Assembly (NCBI GenBank): GCA_002695185.1
Contig: NZOF01000046.1
Span: 1 to 48,509 of the forward strand
DNA from: Erythrobacter sp.
GTDB lineage: Bacteria > Pseudomonadota > Alphaproteobacteria > Sphingomonadales > Sphingomonadaceae
DNA: 48,509 nucleotides
Direction of reading: 5' to 3'
Shown piece by piece: positions 24,553 through 33,340 of the stretch. The notes under the pieces are model-generated. The model made no database searches, was not told where the DNA came from, and saw only the letters and a program-made list of their open reading frames with translations. The position numbers and the translations under genes are program-made. Numbering within the stretch: the stretch's first letter is position 1; each line of letters begins with the position of its first letter.

Positions 24553-24571
24553 TGAACTGACAGTGAACTGA
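24553..24571. promoter_or_regulatory. 8-bp direct repeat upstream of lolA
   Basis: TGAACTGA occurs twice without mismatch (24553-24560 and 24564-24571), 11 bases apart centre to centre, one helical turn. OmpR-family regulators of alphaproteobacteria (ChvI/PhoB type) bind tandem half-sites at this period. It overlaps a stem-loop at 24568-24590. The regulator is not identified. Confidence 0.4.
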
Positions 24572-24590
24572 AGGCGTTCCCGCCGTTCAG
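24568..24590 (-). other. stem-loop between rpmG and lolA
   Basis: On the minus strand CTGAA-C-GGCG, loop GGAA (GNRA type), CGCC-TTCAG: a 9-bp stem with a single bulged C. There is no T run behind it, so it is not an intrinsic terminator; it could be a processing or attenuation structure between rpmG and lolA. Confidence 0.4.
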
Positions 24591-24616
24591 CTTCCGGAGC
24601 ACACGCCCCGCCAAGA

Positions 24617-24784
24617 TTACTTGATCTTGGCTTCCTTGAATTCGACGTGCTTGCGGGCAACCGGATCGTACTTCTTGAAGACGAACTTTTCAGTGTGGTT
24701 GCGGGGGTTCTTCTTCGTCACGTAATAGAAGCCCGTATCGGCGGTCGAGACGAGCTTGATCTTGACTGTTGCGGGCTTCGCCAT
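24617..24784 (-). CDS. rpmG: 50S ribosomal protein L33
   Basis: 55 residues reading [18 protein letters not shown], then [15 protein letters not shown] and [22 protein letters not shown]: the L33 protein of the large ribosomal subunit, full length, very basic. It is the Cys-free (zinc-independent) form, since the four cysteines of zinc-binding L33 are absent. Start ATG 24784, with AGGAAC eight bases upstream. It stands as its own unit, with a terminator for the upstream arfB operon at 24838-24885 and 88 bases before lolA. Confidence 0.96.
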   Translation of the reverse strand: MAKPATVKIKLVSTADTGFYYVTKKNPRNHTEKFVFKKYDPVARKHVEFKEAKIK

Positions 24785-24837
24785 GGCGTGTTCCTAAAGA
24801 TCTTTCTGAGGGGCCGACCCGACGGGCGGGACAAGCC

Positions 24838-24885
24838 GAAAAAATAAGGGCGGCGCGAGCAGCACCGCCGTTCCGGCGCGCCCTT
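24838..24885 (-). terminator. terminator after pabBC-rluA-arfB operon
   Basis: Minus-strand arms AAGGGCG and CGCCCTT (24879-24885 with 24846-24852) enclose a further GC-rich hairpin and are followed by ATTTTTTC. It lies 45 bases beyond the arfB stop and before rpmG. Confidence 0.75.
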
Positions 24886-24929
24886 TGTGTGATTCACGGA
24901 AAAAAGTCAAGCGCCGGGACGGCGATTGC

Positions 24930-25334
24930 CTACCAATCCACCTTGCCCCGATTGGCCTTTACCGCCCCGCGCTCCTTCTTGGCCTTGAGCCGCTTTACCT
25001 TGCCCACGCGGTTGACCCGGCTTTTCTTGCGCCTTTTCGGCGGCGTCAAAGCTTCACCGAGCATCGCGACCAGCCGTTCGCGGGCTGCTTCGCGATTCTG
25101 CTCCTGCGTGCGGTATTCATTCGCGGTGAGCACGATCTCGCCCGCTTTGGTGAACTTGCTCCCGGCGATTTCCTTCAGCCTTTCGAAGGCTTCCGGCGGC
25201 ATTCCAAGCTGAAACACATCGACCCGCAACTGGACCGAGGTGGCAACCTTATTGACGTTCTGACCGCCCGGACCGGAAGAGGCGATGAACTTCTCCTCCG
25301 CTATTTCCAAGGCGCGGTCGGCAATCCTACCCAT
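24930..25334 (-). CDS. arfB: ribosome-rescue peptidyl-tRNA hydrolase ArfB (YaeJ)
   Basis: 134 residues. The release-factor-like catalytic motif is SSGPGGQNVNKVATSVQLR with GGQ at about residues 23-25. The C-terminal tail is long and basic (PPKRRKKSRVNRVGKVKRLKAKKERG), which in ArfB enters the empty mRNA channel of stalled ribosomes. The enzyme frees peptides from ribosomes stalled without a stop codon. No codon-recognition domain is present, distinguishing it from RF1/RF2. ATG 25334 overlaps the 3' end of the pseudouridine synthase gene by eight bases. Last gene of the pabBC operon. Confidence 0.95.
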   Translation of the reverse strand: MGRIADRALEIAEEKFIASSGPGGQNVNKVATSVQLRVDVFQLGMPPEAFERLKEIAGSKFTKAGEIVLTANEYRTQEQNREAARERLVAMLGEALTPPKRRKKSRVNRVGKVKRLKAKKERGAVKANRGKVDW

Positions 25335-25983
25335 CCGCGAATCCGAGAGCCGCGAAATCGCGCGGCAGCGGCGCGATCGCTTCTATCGGCGGCTTGCCAT
25401 CGCGCGGGACCGTCAGGCCGGCGGCATGCAGCATCGTTCGCGGGGCACCCTTACCGCTGCCATACACCGGATCTCCCAGCAGAGGCAGGCCGAGGCCGGT
25501 TTCGCAATGAATGCGAATCTGGTGCGTCCGGCCGGTTTCGGGCCGAAATTCGAGCAATGCCTTGCCATCATGTTCCATCAGCGTGCGCCAATGCGTGATC
25601 GATGGCTTGCCCTTTTTCGCGGCGATCATGCGCCAGCCTTTTCCGGCACTGCTGATCTTGGACAGCGACAGTTCGATCGTGCCTTCCGCTTCCGAAGGCA
25701 CACCCGCCACGATGCCGAGGTATCTCTTGGTCACCAGCCGGTCTTCGAATGCCTTGGCGAATCGCTTGAGCGACTTGGGATTGCGCGCGAGCAGCAGGCA
25801 TCCGCTGGTATCGGTATCGAGCCGATGAACGGGTGCCGGAGCGCGCTGGAAGCCGAGCTTCAACTGCTCGAAATGATCTTCGAGGCACGGCCCGCCGCGC
25901 TTGGGGCGATCGACCGGGAGGCCCGCAGGCTTGTCGATGACAAGCGCTTCACCATCTTCGAAGATAATCGGAATGGGGGTCAT
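25327..25983 (-). CDS. RluA-family RNA pseudouridine synthase
   Basis: 218 residues from ATG 25983, which overlaps the pabBC stop (ATGA). The catalytic motif is HRLDTDTSGCLLLA with Asp56; LVIDKPAGLPV at the N-terminus, KRYLGIVAG in the middle and RTHQIRIHCETGLGLPLLGDPVYG at the C-terminus are RluA-family marks. There is no N-terminal S4 domain, as in RluA and TruC-like members, so the target (rRNA or tRNA position) is open. Middle gene of pabBC-rluA-arfB. Confidence 0.93.
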   Translation of the reverse strand: MTPIPIIFEDGEALVIDKPAGLPVDRPKRGGPCLEDHFEQLKLGFQRAPAPVHRLDTDTSGCLLLARNPKSLKRFAKAFEDRLVTKRYLGIVAGVPSEAEGTIELSLSKISSAGKGWRMIAAKKGKPSITHWRTLMEHDGKALLEFRPETGRTHQIRIHCETGLGLPLLGDPVYGSGKGAPRTMLHAAGLTVPRDGKPPIEAIAPLPRDFAALGFADG

Positions 25984-27791
25984 GCAATTTTCAATTCGGC
26001 GCGGACCAATTGGCGCAGCGCGTTGCCGAGGAAGAAACCGTCCTCGAGATCGGCGATAGTGAGTTCGGCTTCGCGCGCCTTGCCCTGATCGAGCAGCGAC
26101 TGGCGAAAAACGCCGGGAAGCAGGCCGAGGCGCGCTGGCGGAGTCAGCAGGACACCCTCCCGGCCAACGAAGATATTGGTTACGCAACCTTCGGTAAGCA
26201 ACCCGTCCTCCCGCACAAACAAGGCTTCGGCTGCCCCGTTCTGCCGGGCGACTGCCTGCCCTTCTTCATAGAACCCGCGGTCGGTGGTCTTGTAACGCAG
26301 GCGCCAGTCCTCCGGATCGACCGGCAGGGGCAGCACGATGCACGGCACCGGCTCAGCCCATCGCTCGGGCATGTCCTGCACCTCCAGCGCAATCGCGCCG
26401 CTGCGCGAGGACAGCAGGCGGATCCGGCTCGGATTGTCGAGAACGAAGCAGGATGCATGCAACTGGTTGCGCGCCAGGTGCCGATCGAAACAGAAACCGA
26501 GGTCCGCCGCAGCGTCCTTCATACGTTCCAGATGCTTTTCCAGCATTGCGATGCCGTGTTCGGGCGTGAATCGCATGGTTTCGATAAGGTCGAACTGCGC
26601 CGCCAGATGGTCTGGCGAAGAAGTGCTCGCAAACGCTCCCTTGAGCAGCGCTTCGCGCCACTCGGCGCGCATTTCGCCATCGGCGACGATAGCACCGCCG
26701 ACACCCAGCACGGCCTTGCCCCGGCCGTTCTCGATCTCGGTCAGCCTAAGCGTGCGAATCGCGACATTGAAGGCAGCATCGCCATCGGGCCCAATCCGCC
26801 CGATGGCCCCGCAATAAGGGCCGCGGGCTGCTGGCTCCAGCTCGTCGATCAGTTCCATTGCCCGGATCTTGGGAGCACCAGTGATCGAGCCGCAGGGAAA
26901 GAGGGCGCGCACCAGATCGATGGCCCCCATGTCGGGGCGCAGTTCGGCGCGCACCACGCTGACCATCTGGTGGACGGTGGGATAGCTCTCCACCGCGAAG
27001 GGTTCGTCTACACACACGGTCCCCGCCTGTGCGACGCGGGAGAGATCATTCCGCATGAGATCGACGATCATGAGATTTTCGGCGCGATCCTTCACCGAGG
27101 CCGCCAGTTCTTCCGCGAGCGCGCGATCCTGATCCGGATTACCCGCACGCGGCCGGGTGCCTTTCATCGGCTTGGCTTTCGCTTCATTGCCTTTCAGCGA
27201 AACGAAAAGTTCGGGCGAGAGGCTTAGCAGCCAGTGCGAACCATCGAAGATGACCCCGCCGTACCCCGCCTGTGCAGCCGGCCTTAATGCCGCATAGAGC
27301 CCGAGCGGATCGCCGGTGAAGTTGCCTGCCAGCGGGAAGGTGAGATTGGCCTGATAGATATCGCCGTTACGGATCGCATCCTGAAGATCCTCGAACGCCG
27401 CCGCATATCCGCCAAGGGAAAGCTGGGGTTCGAGCGGACCGACGTGGCCCGGTCCCTGCGCATGATCGGCAAGCCACTGCGGCATATCCGAAGCGGCGAT
27501 GCGTTCAGGTGCATCGAACAGGCCAAGCCAGACGAGCGGCCCTGAGCCACCGGACTTTGCGGCCGCAAGATGTGCCAGCCGCGGCTCCAGGGCAAGACCC
27601 GCCTCATAGGCGATATAACCGGCAAGCTCTCCGCCATTGGCCCGGGCCGCCTCTGCTTCGGCAAGGACGCGCTCGACCTCTTCCGGCCGTCTCGCGACGA
27701 AGACATTCTGCGGATTTTCATAGAGTAGCGCATCGGCCGCGCCGCTTTCACGCGCATCGTCCAGCAATACGAAGGGATGTCGGCCCGCCAT
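25980..27791 (-). CDS. pabBC: fused aminodeoxychorismate synthase I / aminodeoxychorismate lyase
   Basis: 603 residues from ATG 27791. Residues 1-390 are PabB, which aminates chorismate: PMKGTRPR (Lys210), [25 protein letters not shown]. Residues about 400-603 are PabC, a PLP-dependent class IV fold enzyme making 4-aminobenzoate and pyruvate: [14 protein letters not shown] (probable PLP lysine Lys501), [11 protein letters not shown] and [15 protein letters not shown]. The single chain thus performs two successive steps to the folate precursor; the glutaminase PabA is not in the window. Divergent from the HerA-like gene (109 bases). A further open stretch upstream is non-coding in style. Confidence 0.94.
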   Translation of the reverse strand: MAGRHPFVLLDDARESGAADALLYENPQNVFVARRPEEVERVLAEAEAARANGGELAGYIAYEAGLALEPRLAHLAAAKSGGSGPLVWLGLFDAPERIAASDMPQWLADHAQGPGHVGPLEPQLSLGGYAAAFEDLQDAIRNGDIYQANLTFPLAGNFTGDPLGLYAALRPAAQAGYGGVIFDGSHWLLSLSPELFVSLKGNEAKAKPMKGTRPRAGNPDQDRALAEELAASVKDRAENLMIVDLMRNDLSRVAQAGTVCVDEPFAVESYPTVHQMVSVVRAELRPDMGAIDLVRALFPCGSITGAPKIRAMELIDELEPAARGPYCGAIGRIGPDGDAAFNVAIRTLRLTEIENGRGKAVLGVGGAIVADGEMRAEWREALLKGAFASTSSPDHLAAQFDLIETMRFTPEHGIAMLEKHLERMKDAAADLGFCFDRHLARNQLHASCFVLDNPSRIRLLSSRSGAIALEVQDMPERWAEPVPCIVLPLPVDPEDWRLRYKTTDRGFYEEGQAVARQNGAAEALFVREDGLLTEGCVTNIFVGREGVLLTPPARLGLLPGVFRQSLLDQGKAREAELTIADLEDGFFLGNALRQLVRAELKIA

Positions 27792-27900
27792 TCTGCAGAC
27801 AGCCTTTACAGCCCTTGTCGTGCAAGTCGAGCGATTGCTTGACCTTGCGGCTGTCGCTGAGCCACATCCTCGGCGACAAGAGACAAAGGCATCACAGCGT

Positions 27901-29427
27901 ATGGGCAGTATTTTCCTCGGACTGGGGGCGAATGGCGAACAGCAATATCTCCAGCTTGAACAGGCCAATCGCCACGGGCTGATCGCGGGTGCGACGGGCA
28001 CCGGTAAGACGGTGACGTTGCAGGGCCTTGCGGAAAGCTTCTCCGCCCGAGGCGTGCCGGTCTTCGTGGCCGATGTGAAAGGCGATCTGGCGGGTGTTGC
28101 CATGGCCGGGTCACCGCAGTTCAAACACGCAGAGAAGCTTGAGGGGCGGGCCCGTGAGCTCGGCATGGAAGACTATGCCTATGCCGACAATGCCGCGGTT
28201 TTCTGGGATCTTTACGGCGAGAAGGGGTTCCCTATCCGGACGACCGTCTCGGAAATGGGGCCGCTGCTTCTGGCCAGATTGCTGGATCTGAACGAAACGC
28301 AGGAAGGCGTGCTGAACATCGTCTTCCGTTATGCCGACGAAGCGAACCTGCTGCTGCTGGATCTGGGCGATCTGCAGGCCATACTGGCCTTTGCTTATAA
28401 AAGTGCCAAGGACTTGTCGGGCAAATACGGCAATGTGTCCAAGGCCAGCGTGGGTGCGATCCAGCGCCAGCTACTGAGTTTCGAGGCGCAAGGTGCCGAC
28501 AAGTTCTTCGGAGAGCCCGCTCTGGAGATAAAGGATTTCATCCGGTTGGACGAAAATGGCCGGGGCATGATCAACGTACTCGCCGCCGATCGCCTGATGC
28601 GCAGCCCCAAGCTTTATGCGACCTTTCTGTTGTGGCTCCTGGCCGAGCTGTTCGAGACATTGCCCGAGGTGGGCGATCTGGAAAAGCCGCGGCTGGTGTT
28701 CTTCTTCGATGAAGCGCATCTGCTCTTCGACGATGCGCCGGAAGCGCTGGAAGACAAGGTCGAACAGGTCGTGCGCCTGATCCGCTCGAAAGGTGTAGGC
28801 GTCTATTTCGTAACGCAGAACCCGATCGACATTCCCGAAAAGATTGCCGGGCAACTGGGCAACCGCGTCCAGCATGCCCTGCGCGCCTTTACCCCACGGG
28901 ACCAGCGCGCGATCCGGGCGGCAGCGGAAACCTTCCGCATCAACCCCGATCTCGACGTGGAGCAGGCGATCACCGAACTGAAGGTCGGCGAGGCGCTCGT
29001 CTCCACGCTGGACAGCGAGGGTGCCCCGACTGTGGTGCAACGCACGCTCATCAAACCGCCGCATTCGCGCCTCGGTCCGGTGACCGAGAAAGAGCGCGCA
29101 ATCGTCAATTCGGTGAGCGACTTGGCCGGGAAATACGAGGAGGGCGTCAATCGTGAAAGCGCGGAAGAAGTGCTCGCTGCCAAGGCCGCCGATGCCGAAG
29201 CGACAGCGCAGGAAGTCGCCGCCAAGGGCCGCGAGGAAGTCGAAAAGCGCGAACGCAAATCGCCCTCCATCTGGGGGAAGGCCGGCAAGGCCGCAGCGAC
29301 CGCGGCGGCGGGCTCGCTATCGTCCATCGCGGTGGCGGCAGTGCTCGGCAAGAAATCCAGGGCCGATCCGCTGCGTACAGGCGCGACCGCTTTCGTGCGC
29401 AACATCATCGGCGGGTTGATGCGCTAG
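27901..29427 (+). CDS. HerA-like ATPase (DUF853/YjgR family)
   Basis: 508 residues from ATG 27901. P-loop ATPase: Walker A GATGTGKT (30-37), DVKGDLAG after it, Walker [12 protein letters not shown] (Asp270, Glu271) and YFVTQNP sensor region, all typical of the HerA/FtsK clade DUF853 proteins such as E. coli YjgR, whose role is unsettled. The C-terminal 100 residues switch to a charged coiled-coil-like stretch ([21 protein letters not shown]) and then a hydrophobic, Ala-rich segment before the end, which could contact membrane. Its TAG stop lies inside CTAG (29424-29427), shared with the convergent histidine kinase. Confidence 0.9.
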   Translation: MGSIFLGLGANGEQQYLQLEQANRHGLIAGATGTGKTVTLQGLAESFSARGVPVFVADVKGDLAGVAMAGSPQFKHAEKLEGRARELGMEDYAYADNAAVFWDLYGEKGFPIRTTVSEMGPLLLARLLDLNETQEGVLNIVFRYADEANLLLLDLGDLQAILAFAYKSAKDLSGKYGNVSKASVGAIQRQLLSFEAQGADKFFGEPALEIKDFIRLDENGRGMINVLAADRLMRSPKLYATFLLWLLAELFETLPEVGDLEKPRLVFFFDEAHLLFDDAPEALEDKVEQVVRLIRSKGVGVYFVTQNPIDIPEKIAGQLGNRVQHALRAFTPRDQRAIRAAAETFRINPDLDVEQAITELKVGEALVSTLDSEGAPTVVQRTLIKPPHSRLGPVTEKERAIVNSVSDLAGKYEEGVNRESAEEVLAAKAADAEATAQEVAAKGREEVEKRERKSPSIWGKAGKAAATAAAGSLSSIAVAAVLGKKSRADPLRTGATAFVRNIIGGLMR

Positions 29428-30881
29428 AGCGGCAACCGCAGTTCCGCGCAAAGACCGCCTTCGGGGCGATTGGCCAGAACCAGCCGGCCACCATGCTGTT
29501 CGGCAATCGCCCGGGCGATCGTGAGGCCCAGTCCCGCGCCCCCAGTGGTGCGGTTACGGCTCGCTTCCCCGCGCGTAAAAGGCTCCATCATCTCGGCGAT
29601 ACGATCATCGGGAATGCCGGGCCCCGTGTCTTCGACGCTGATGATCGCGTTGCCGTCTCGCTTGGAAAGAGCGATTTCCGCGGTGCCACCGTACCGAAGG
29701 GCATTCGAGACAAGATTGCGCACCGCCCTTTTGGCCCAGGTCAGATGGACAGGGGCGGCAAGGCGGCTGCCATCGGCGATAGTCACGGGAAGCTCCATGT
29801 CTTCGAATTCCTCCACCACCGAAGCCAGCAAGGCATAGAGATCGGTGCGCTCCGCTGGCCGTTCGGCGCGGCCCAGCCGGGCAAGCAGCAGGATTTCGTC
29901 GAGCGTGCGGGTAATATCCTCGATGCTGTCGACCATGCGCCCACGGGCGGTCTCGTTCTTGACGCTCTCGACCCTCACGCGCAGGGCCGCGAGCGGGGTC
30001 TTCAGGTCATGCCCGATCGCCCCGAGCATCACGTCCTTTTCCTCGATCATGGCCCCGATCCGCGCCTCCATCGCATTATGAGCGGAGATCAGCCGGCGAA
30101 GGTCCTCGGGCCCTCGTGGGTCCATCGGAGCATTGGTCCCTGGCGCATGCGAAAACTCCTCGGTTCGCCGGGTAAGATCGGCGAGTGGGAGGGTTATGCG
30201 GCGCAGAACCAGCCACAGGACGAGCGACAGTAGCAGAGTAAGCGCAGCGGCCCGTGCGAGCGGGACCAGCGGCCCGAGACTCTCATCCATGGGTCGAATT
30301 GGCGCACGCACGATGTCCCAGCCTTCGGCATCACGGATTCCTGCGACCGCAAGTGACTGCGGCAGCTCGCTTTCATCCAGATTCCGCCGTCTTGCAAATC
30401 GCTGGAGGAAACGCTGGGCGGCAGGGTCCGAGGCGACCGGGCGCGAGACAAGCCTTATCTCGCTGAAATCGCGGCCATTGTCGCGCAGTGTCTCGGCCAG
30501 CCGACCCTCCAGTTCCGGAAGAGGCCGGTCCCCCGGCAGCGACTGGAAAGTGGCGGCGCGCGTGAAATCGGTTCCGGCAAAGCGCCGCCCGCCGCGACGA
30601 GGCCATTCGCGACCGCCGGTTCTGCCAGTGTTCGTTCGGGGAGCTTCGCCCTTTGACTCCGCCGGCAAGTGAATCCGCAGCGTTCTGGCGCCGAAATCTG
30701 CGTTGCGCAGCTTGGCGGAGGCGACAAGGCGCAGGCCGAGCCGGTTCACCAACGCGGTTTCGGTGCGATCCTTCTCTATCCGGTAGGCGAGAAAACCGTT
30801 GATGCCCTGCACGAGGAACAGTGTCAGCGCGACAGCTAGCGTAACCTGGCCGAGCAGGCTTTTGGGGAGGAAGCGCCTCAT
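29424..30881 (-). CDS. sensor histidine kinase (EnvZ/OmpR-type partner)
   Basis: 485 residues. Membrane helix 1 about residues 11-33, periplasmic sensor about 34-205 with a basic Arg/Gly-rich patch, helix 2 about 206-227, HAMP, then HisKA with [11 protein letters not shown] (His291) and HATPase_c with [11 protein letters not shown] (N box), DTGPGIP (G1) and [19 protein letters not shown] (G2). It should phosphorylate the response regulator encoded just upstream, whose stop overlaps this start (ATGA at 30878-30881). The signal is unknown; the EF-hand protein in the same run hints at calcium or other cations. Confidence 0.94.
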   Translation of the reverse strand: MRRFLPKSLLGQVTLAVALTLFLVQGINGFLAYRIEKDRTETALVNRLGLRLVASAKLRNADFGARTLRIHLPAESKGEAPRTNTGRTGGREWPRRGGRRFAGTDFTRAATFQSLPGDRPLPELEGRLAETLRDNGRDFSEIRLVSRPVASDPAAQRFLQRFARRRNLDESELPQSLAVAGIRDAEGWDIVRAPIRPMDESLGPLVPLARAAALTLLLSLVLWLVLRRITLPLADLTRRTEEFSHAPGTNAPMDPRGPEDLRRLISAHNAMEARIGAMIEEKDVMLGAIGHDLKTPLAALRVRVESVKNETARGRMVDSIEDITRTLDEILLLARLGRAERPAERTDLYALLASVVEEFEDMELPVTIADGSRLAAPVHLTWAKRAVRNLVSNALRYGGTAEIALSKRDGNAIISVEDTGPGIPDDRIAEMMEPFTRGEASRNRTTGGAGLGLTIARAIAEQHGGRLVLANRPEGGLCAELRLPL

Positions 30882-31624
30882 GAAGGCCCGATTGCAACGC
30901 GTTCCACGTCCGCACCGAAACGATAGCCCCCACCACGTACCGTCTGGATGAAGTGAGGATGGCGATTGTCGGCTTCGATCTTGCGGCGCAGCCGGCTGAC
31001 CTGATTGTCGACTGCACGGTCGAACAGATGCGCTTCGCGCCCCTGTACCATATCCAGCAACTGGTCACGGTCCAAAACTCGGCGCGGATGGTCACAAAAC
31101 GCCCGCAGCATGCGGAATTCGGCAGTTGATATGGGTATCAGAGTGCCATCGGGGTCGGTCAGGCGGCGCTTCAGCGGGTCGAGCGTCCAGCCTTCGAAGC
31201 GATAGGCGAGATCGTCGTCCGGTGCTTCGGGTGAACGGTCGGCGCGGCGCAGGACAGAACGGATACGGGCGACCAGTTCGCGCGGCTCGAACGGCTTGGC
31301 GACATAATCGTCAGCCCCGATCTCGAGGCCGATGATACGATCCATCGCCTCGCCCTTTGCAGTGAGGAGAATGACCGGAAGCTGCCGCGTTTCGACCAGA
31401 TGGCGGCAGAGCGAAAGTCCATCCTCACCCGGCATCATGATGTCGAGCAGGACGAGATCCGGCGTCTGCGTCTGCATGCGGCTGCGCGCCGACGCCGCGC
31501 TGTCAGCTTCTTGCACGGCGAACCCCTGGCCGGTCAGATATTCGGCCAAGGGTTCGCGCAGGGAACTCTCGTCATCGACGAGAAGGAGGGTGATGGGCGC
31601 GGTGTCGGTCATAGTGTCGTTCAT
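30878..31624 (-). CDS. OmpR/PhoB-family response regulator
   Basis: 248 residues (or 244 from the ATG at 31612). Receiver domain: LLLVDDESSLR acidic pair, phospho-acceptor Asp61 in LVLLDIMMPGEDG, LTAKGE with the conserved Thr, and DYVAKPFEPRELVARI with the Lys. The C-terminal winged helix (about 140-240) ends RRKIEADNRHPHFIQTVRGGGYRF. It is the DNA-binding partner of the adjacent histidine kinase, coupled by a four-base overlap. The EF-hand gene ends 36 bases upstream, close enough for one transcript. Confidence 0.95.
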   Translation of the reverse strand: MNDTMTDTAPITLLLVDDESSLREPLAEYLTGQGFAVQEADSAASARSRMQTQTPDLVLLDIMMPGEDGLSLCRHLVETRQLPVILLTAKGEAMDRIIGLEIGADDYVAKPFEPRELVARIRSVLRRADRSPEAPDDDLAYRFEGWTLDPLKRRLTDPDGTLIPISTAEFRMLRAFCDHPRRVLDRDQLLDMVQGREAHLFDRAVDNQVSRLRRKIEADNRHPHFIQTVRGGGYRFGADVERVAIGPS

Positions 31625-31660
31625 CCGCGCCTATCGTGAGCCGGGCTTGCCGGGCAAGTC

Positions 31661-32290
31661 TTACTGCTTCGACTGACGCTTTGCCTTCCATTCGGCGCGC
31701 ATGGCCTCGCGGGCAGCCTTGCGTTCGGCTGTGGTCAGAGTTCCGTCCCCATTGGCATCCGCGCGATCGAACCGGGCGATGGCGGCGGCAGTAAACTCGG
31801 CACTGCTGATCGCTTTGTCACCGTTGGTATCGGCCATGGCGAGCATTCGCATACCGCCGCGCTTGCCGCGCATTTCATGCATCGCACTCAGCTCTGCCTG
31901 CGACAGACCGCCCGATTGATCGGCATCCATCTTGGCGAAACGCTCTGCCATGCGGGCCTGACGCTGTTCCGCACGATCTTGGTTGGCGGCGGTGTGCCGG
32001 GCTTTGCGTGCCTGGTGCATCGCGGTCATCTCGTTCTGAGAAAGTTCTCCATCGCCATTCGTATCAGCTTTGGAGAAGCGCTGTTCGGCACGCGCCGCAC
32101 GGTCTGCGGCATCGAGAACCCCGTCGCCATTGATATCCATTCGCTGGAATCCGGCGGTCGCATGCGCCGTGGCTTCAGCACGGGTCACGTCGCGGTCGGG
32201 GCTGGCTTTGCTCATCGGGCTCTGCGCCATCACCGCGCTTCCAGCCAGTGCGGCTGCGGTGAAGGAAATTACGAAAACGGACTTTTTCAT
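31661..32290 (-). CDS. periplasmic protein with five EF-hands
   Basis: 209 residues from ATG 32290, with GGAGAG as ribosome site and a signal peptide (MKKSVFVISFTAAALAGSAVMA). Five canonical 12-residue calcium loops are visible: DINGDGVLDAAD (52-63), DTNGDGELSQNE (76-87), DADQSGGLSQAE (122-133), DTNGDKAISSAE (154-165) and DANGDGTLTTAE (178-189). The linkers are rich in Arg, Lys, Ala and Met. It should bind several Ca2+ ions in the periplasm. It lies directly upstream of, and in line with, a two-component system, so it may be that system's input protein or target. Confidence 0.9.
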   Translation of the reverse strand: MKKSVFVISFTAAALAGSAVMAQSPMSKASPDRDVTRAEATAHATAGFQRMDINGDGVLDAADRAARAEQRFSKADTNGDGELSQNEMTAMHQARKARHTAANQDRAEQRQARMAERFAKMDADQSGGLSQAELSAMHEMRGKRGGMRMLAMADTNGDKAISSAEFTAAAIARFDRADANGDGTLTTAERKAAREAMRAEWKAKRQSKQ

Positions 32291-32469
32291 GGTGCTCTCC
32301 AAAACTGGGGAGAGCTGCGGGGGCCTGTCGGGGAGGGGAGAAATTTCGAGGTCCCGCCGCAGCTCATGCAAACCCTTCTAGGATGCAATTGTCGCAGCAC
32401 TATCCCGCAAGTCGACCGAATCGTAACGAAATGTCTCAGCGCGGACGCGCCGTTCATGAGCCTGCAAAG

Positions 32470-32868
32470 CTAACGGGGCCGGTGCTCGGTCCCTTCGCCC
32501 GCCGTCACGAAGATCGCAGTTGCGTGGGCCGGGACGTCGGCGATGTGCCATACGCCGGGCGGGTTGATGGCATAGTCGCCCTCCTGCAACCTGATGGTTT
32601 CGCGCCGGCCATCGGGAAATTCCTGGTGGAGCACCATTTCCCCATCAGTGCAGATAACCAACTCGTCACCAAGCGGGTGCATCTCCCAGCTCTGCCAGTC
32701 TTCTTCAAAACTATGCTGGCTGACCAGCCGCCCCTCGCGCCCGTCGGCCGCGTGGCGCGTGCCATAGCCTTCGTACCATTCGATCCCGTCGAAGGATGGC
32801 TGGGGCACGGTCTTCGCGCCAAGCCCCAAGTGAACGAAGCTGTCGGAAAGGCGCCGCGGCCCAGTCAC
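32470..32868 (-). CDS. cupin-domain protein
   Basis: 132 residues, GTG start at 32868. Cupin pattern: a Trp/His-containing first motif around WQSWEMHPLGDELVICTDGEMVL and a second motif LQEGDYAINPPGVWHIADV. Metal ligands His, Glu and the second-motif His are present. The fold is that of small Cupin_2 proteins; substrate unknown. It lies 16 bases after the VOC gene and is co-transcribed with it. The combination cupin + VOC repeats the arrangement at 162-908. Confidence 0.82.
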   Translation of the reverse strand: MTGPRRLSDSFVHLGLGAKTVPQPSFDGIEWYEGYGTRHAADGREGRLVSQHSFEEDWQSWEMHPLGDELVICTDGEMVLHQEFPDGRRETIRLQEGDYAINPPGVWHIADVPAHATAIFVTAGEGTEHRPR

Positions 32869-32884
32869 AGGAAACGGCCCCGCA

Positions 32885-33280
32885 TCACCCGACCTTTTCC
32901 ATCAGGAAAGCGTTCAGCTTGTTGCCATCAGGATCGCGGAAATAGGCGGCATAGAACAGCATTCCGTTTTCGTCTGGTTCGCCGCGCGGGCCCGGCGCGC
33001 CCTCATCGCTACCGCCATGGGCGAGCGCGATCTCGTGGAGCTTCTGCACCTGCTCACGATCCTTCGCTTCGATTGCGACCATAGTGCCGTTGCCCACCGT
33101 TGCCTTCTCGCCATCGAAAGGCTTGGTGGCGGCGATGCCGGCGCCGCCATCCCATTTACCCCAGGCGATGAAGGTTTCGAAATCCATCATCCGGCCGACA
33201 CCGAGTTCGGCTGCGACGGCATCGTAGAACCTGGCAGCCCGTTCAAGATCGTTGGTACCCACTGTAACGTAACCGATCAT
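32885..33280 (-). CDS. VOC family protein
   Basis: 131 residues, ATG 33280 after GAGGAG. VOC fold with YVTVGTNDLERAARFYDA at the start and YFRDPDGNKLNAF at the end. It is clearly related to the VOC protein at 528-908: both have TKPxDG, a GNG motif and the AY(L/F)RDPxGN block. Here the first-strand His of the other copy is replaced by Tyr/Val, so a classical metal site is doubtful. Operon partner of the following cupin gene. Function unknown. Confidence 0.87.
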   Translation of the reverse strand: MIGYVTVGTNDLERAARFYDAVAAELGVGRMMDFETFIAWGKWDGGAGIAATKPFDGEKATVGNGTMVAIEAKDREQVQKLHEIALAHGGSDEGAPGPRGEPDENGMLFYAAYFRDPDGNKLNAFLMEKVG

Positions 33281-33340
33281 GCGTCGTACTCCTCGATAAC
33301 GACTCGCGACCGATGGAACATTAAGTGAACAAGACCACTC

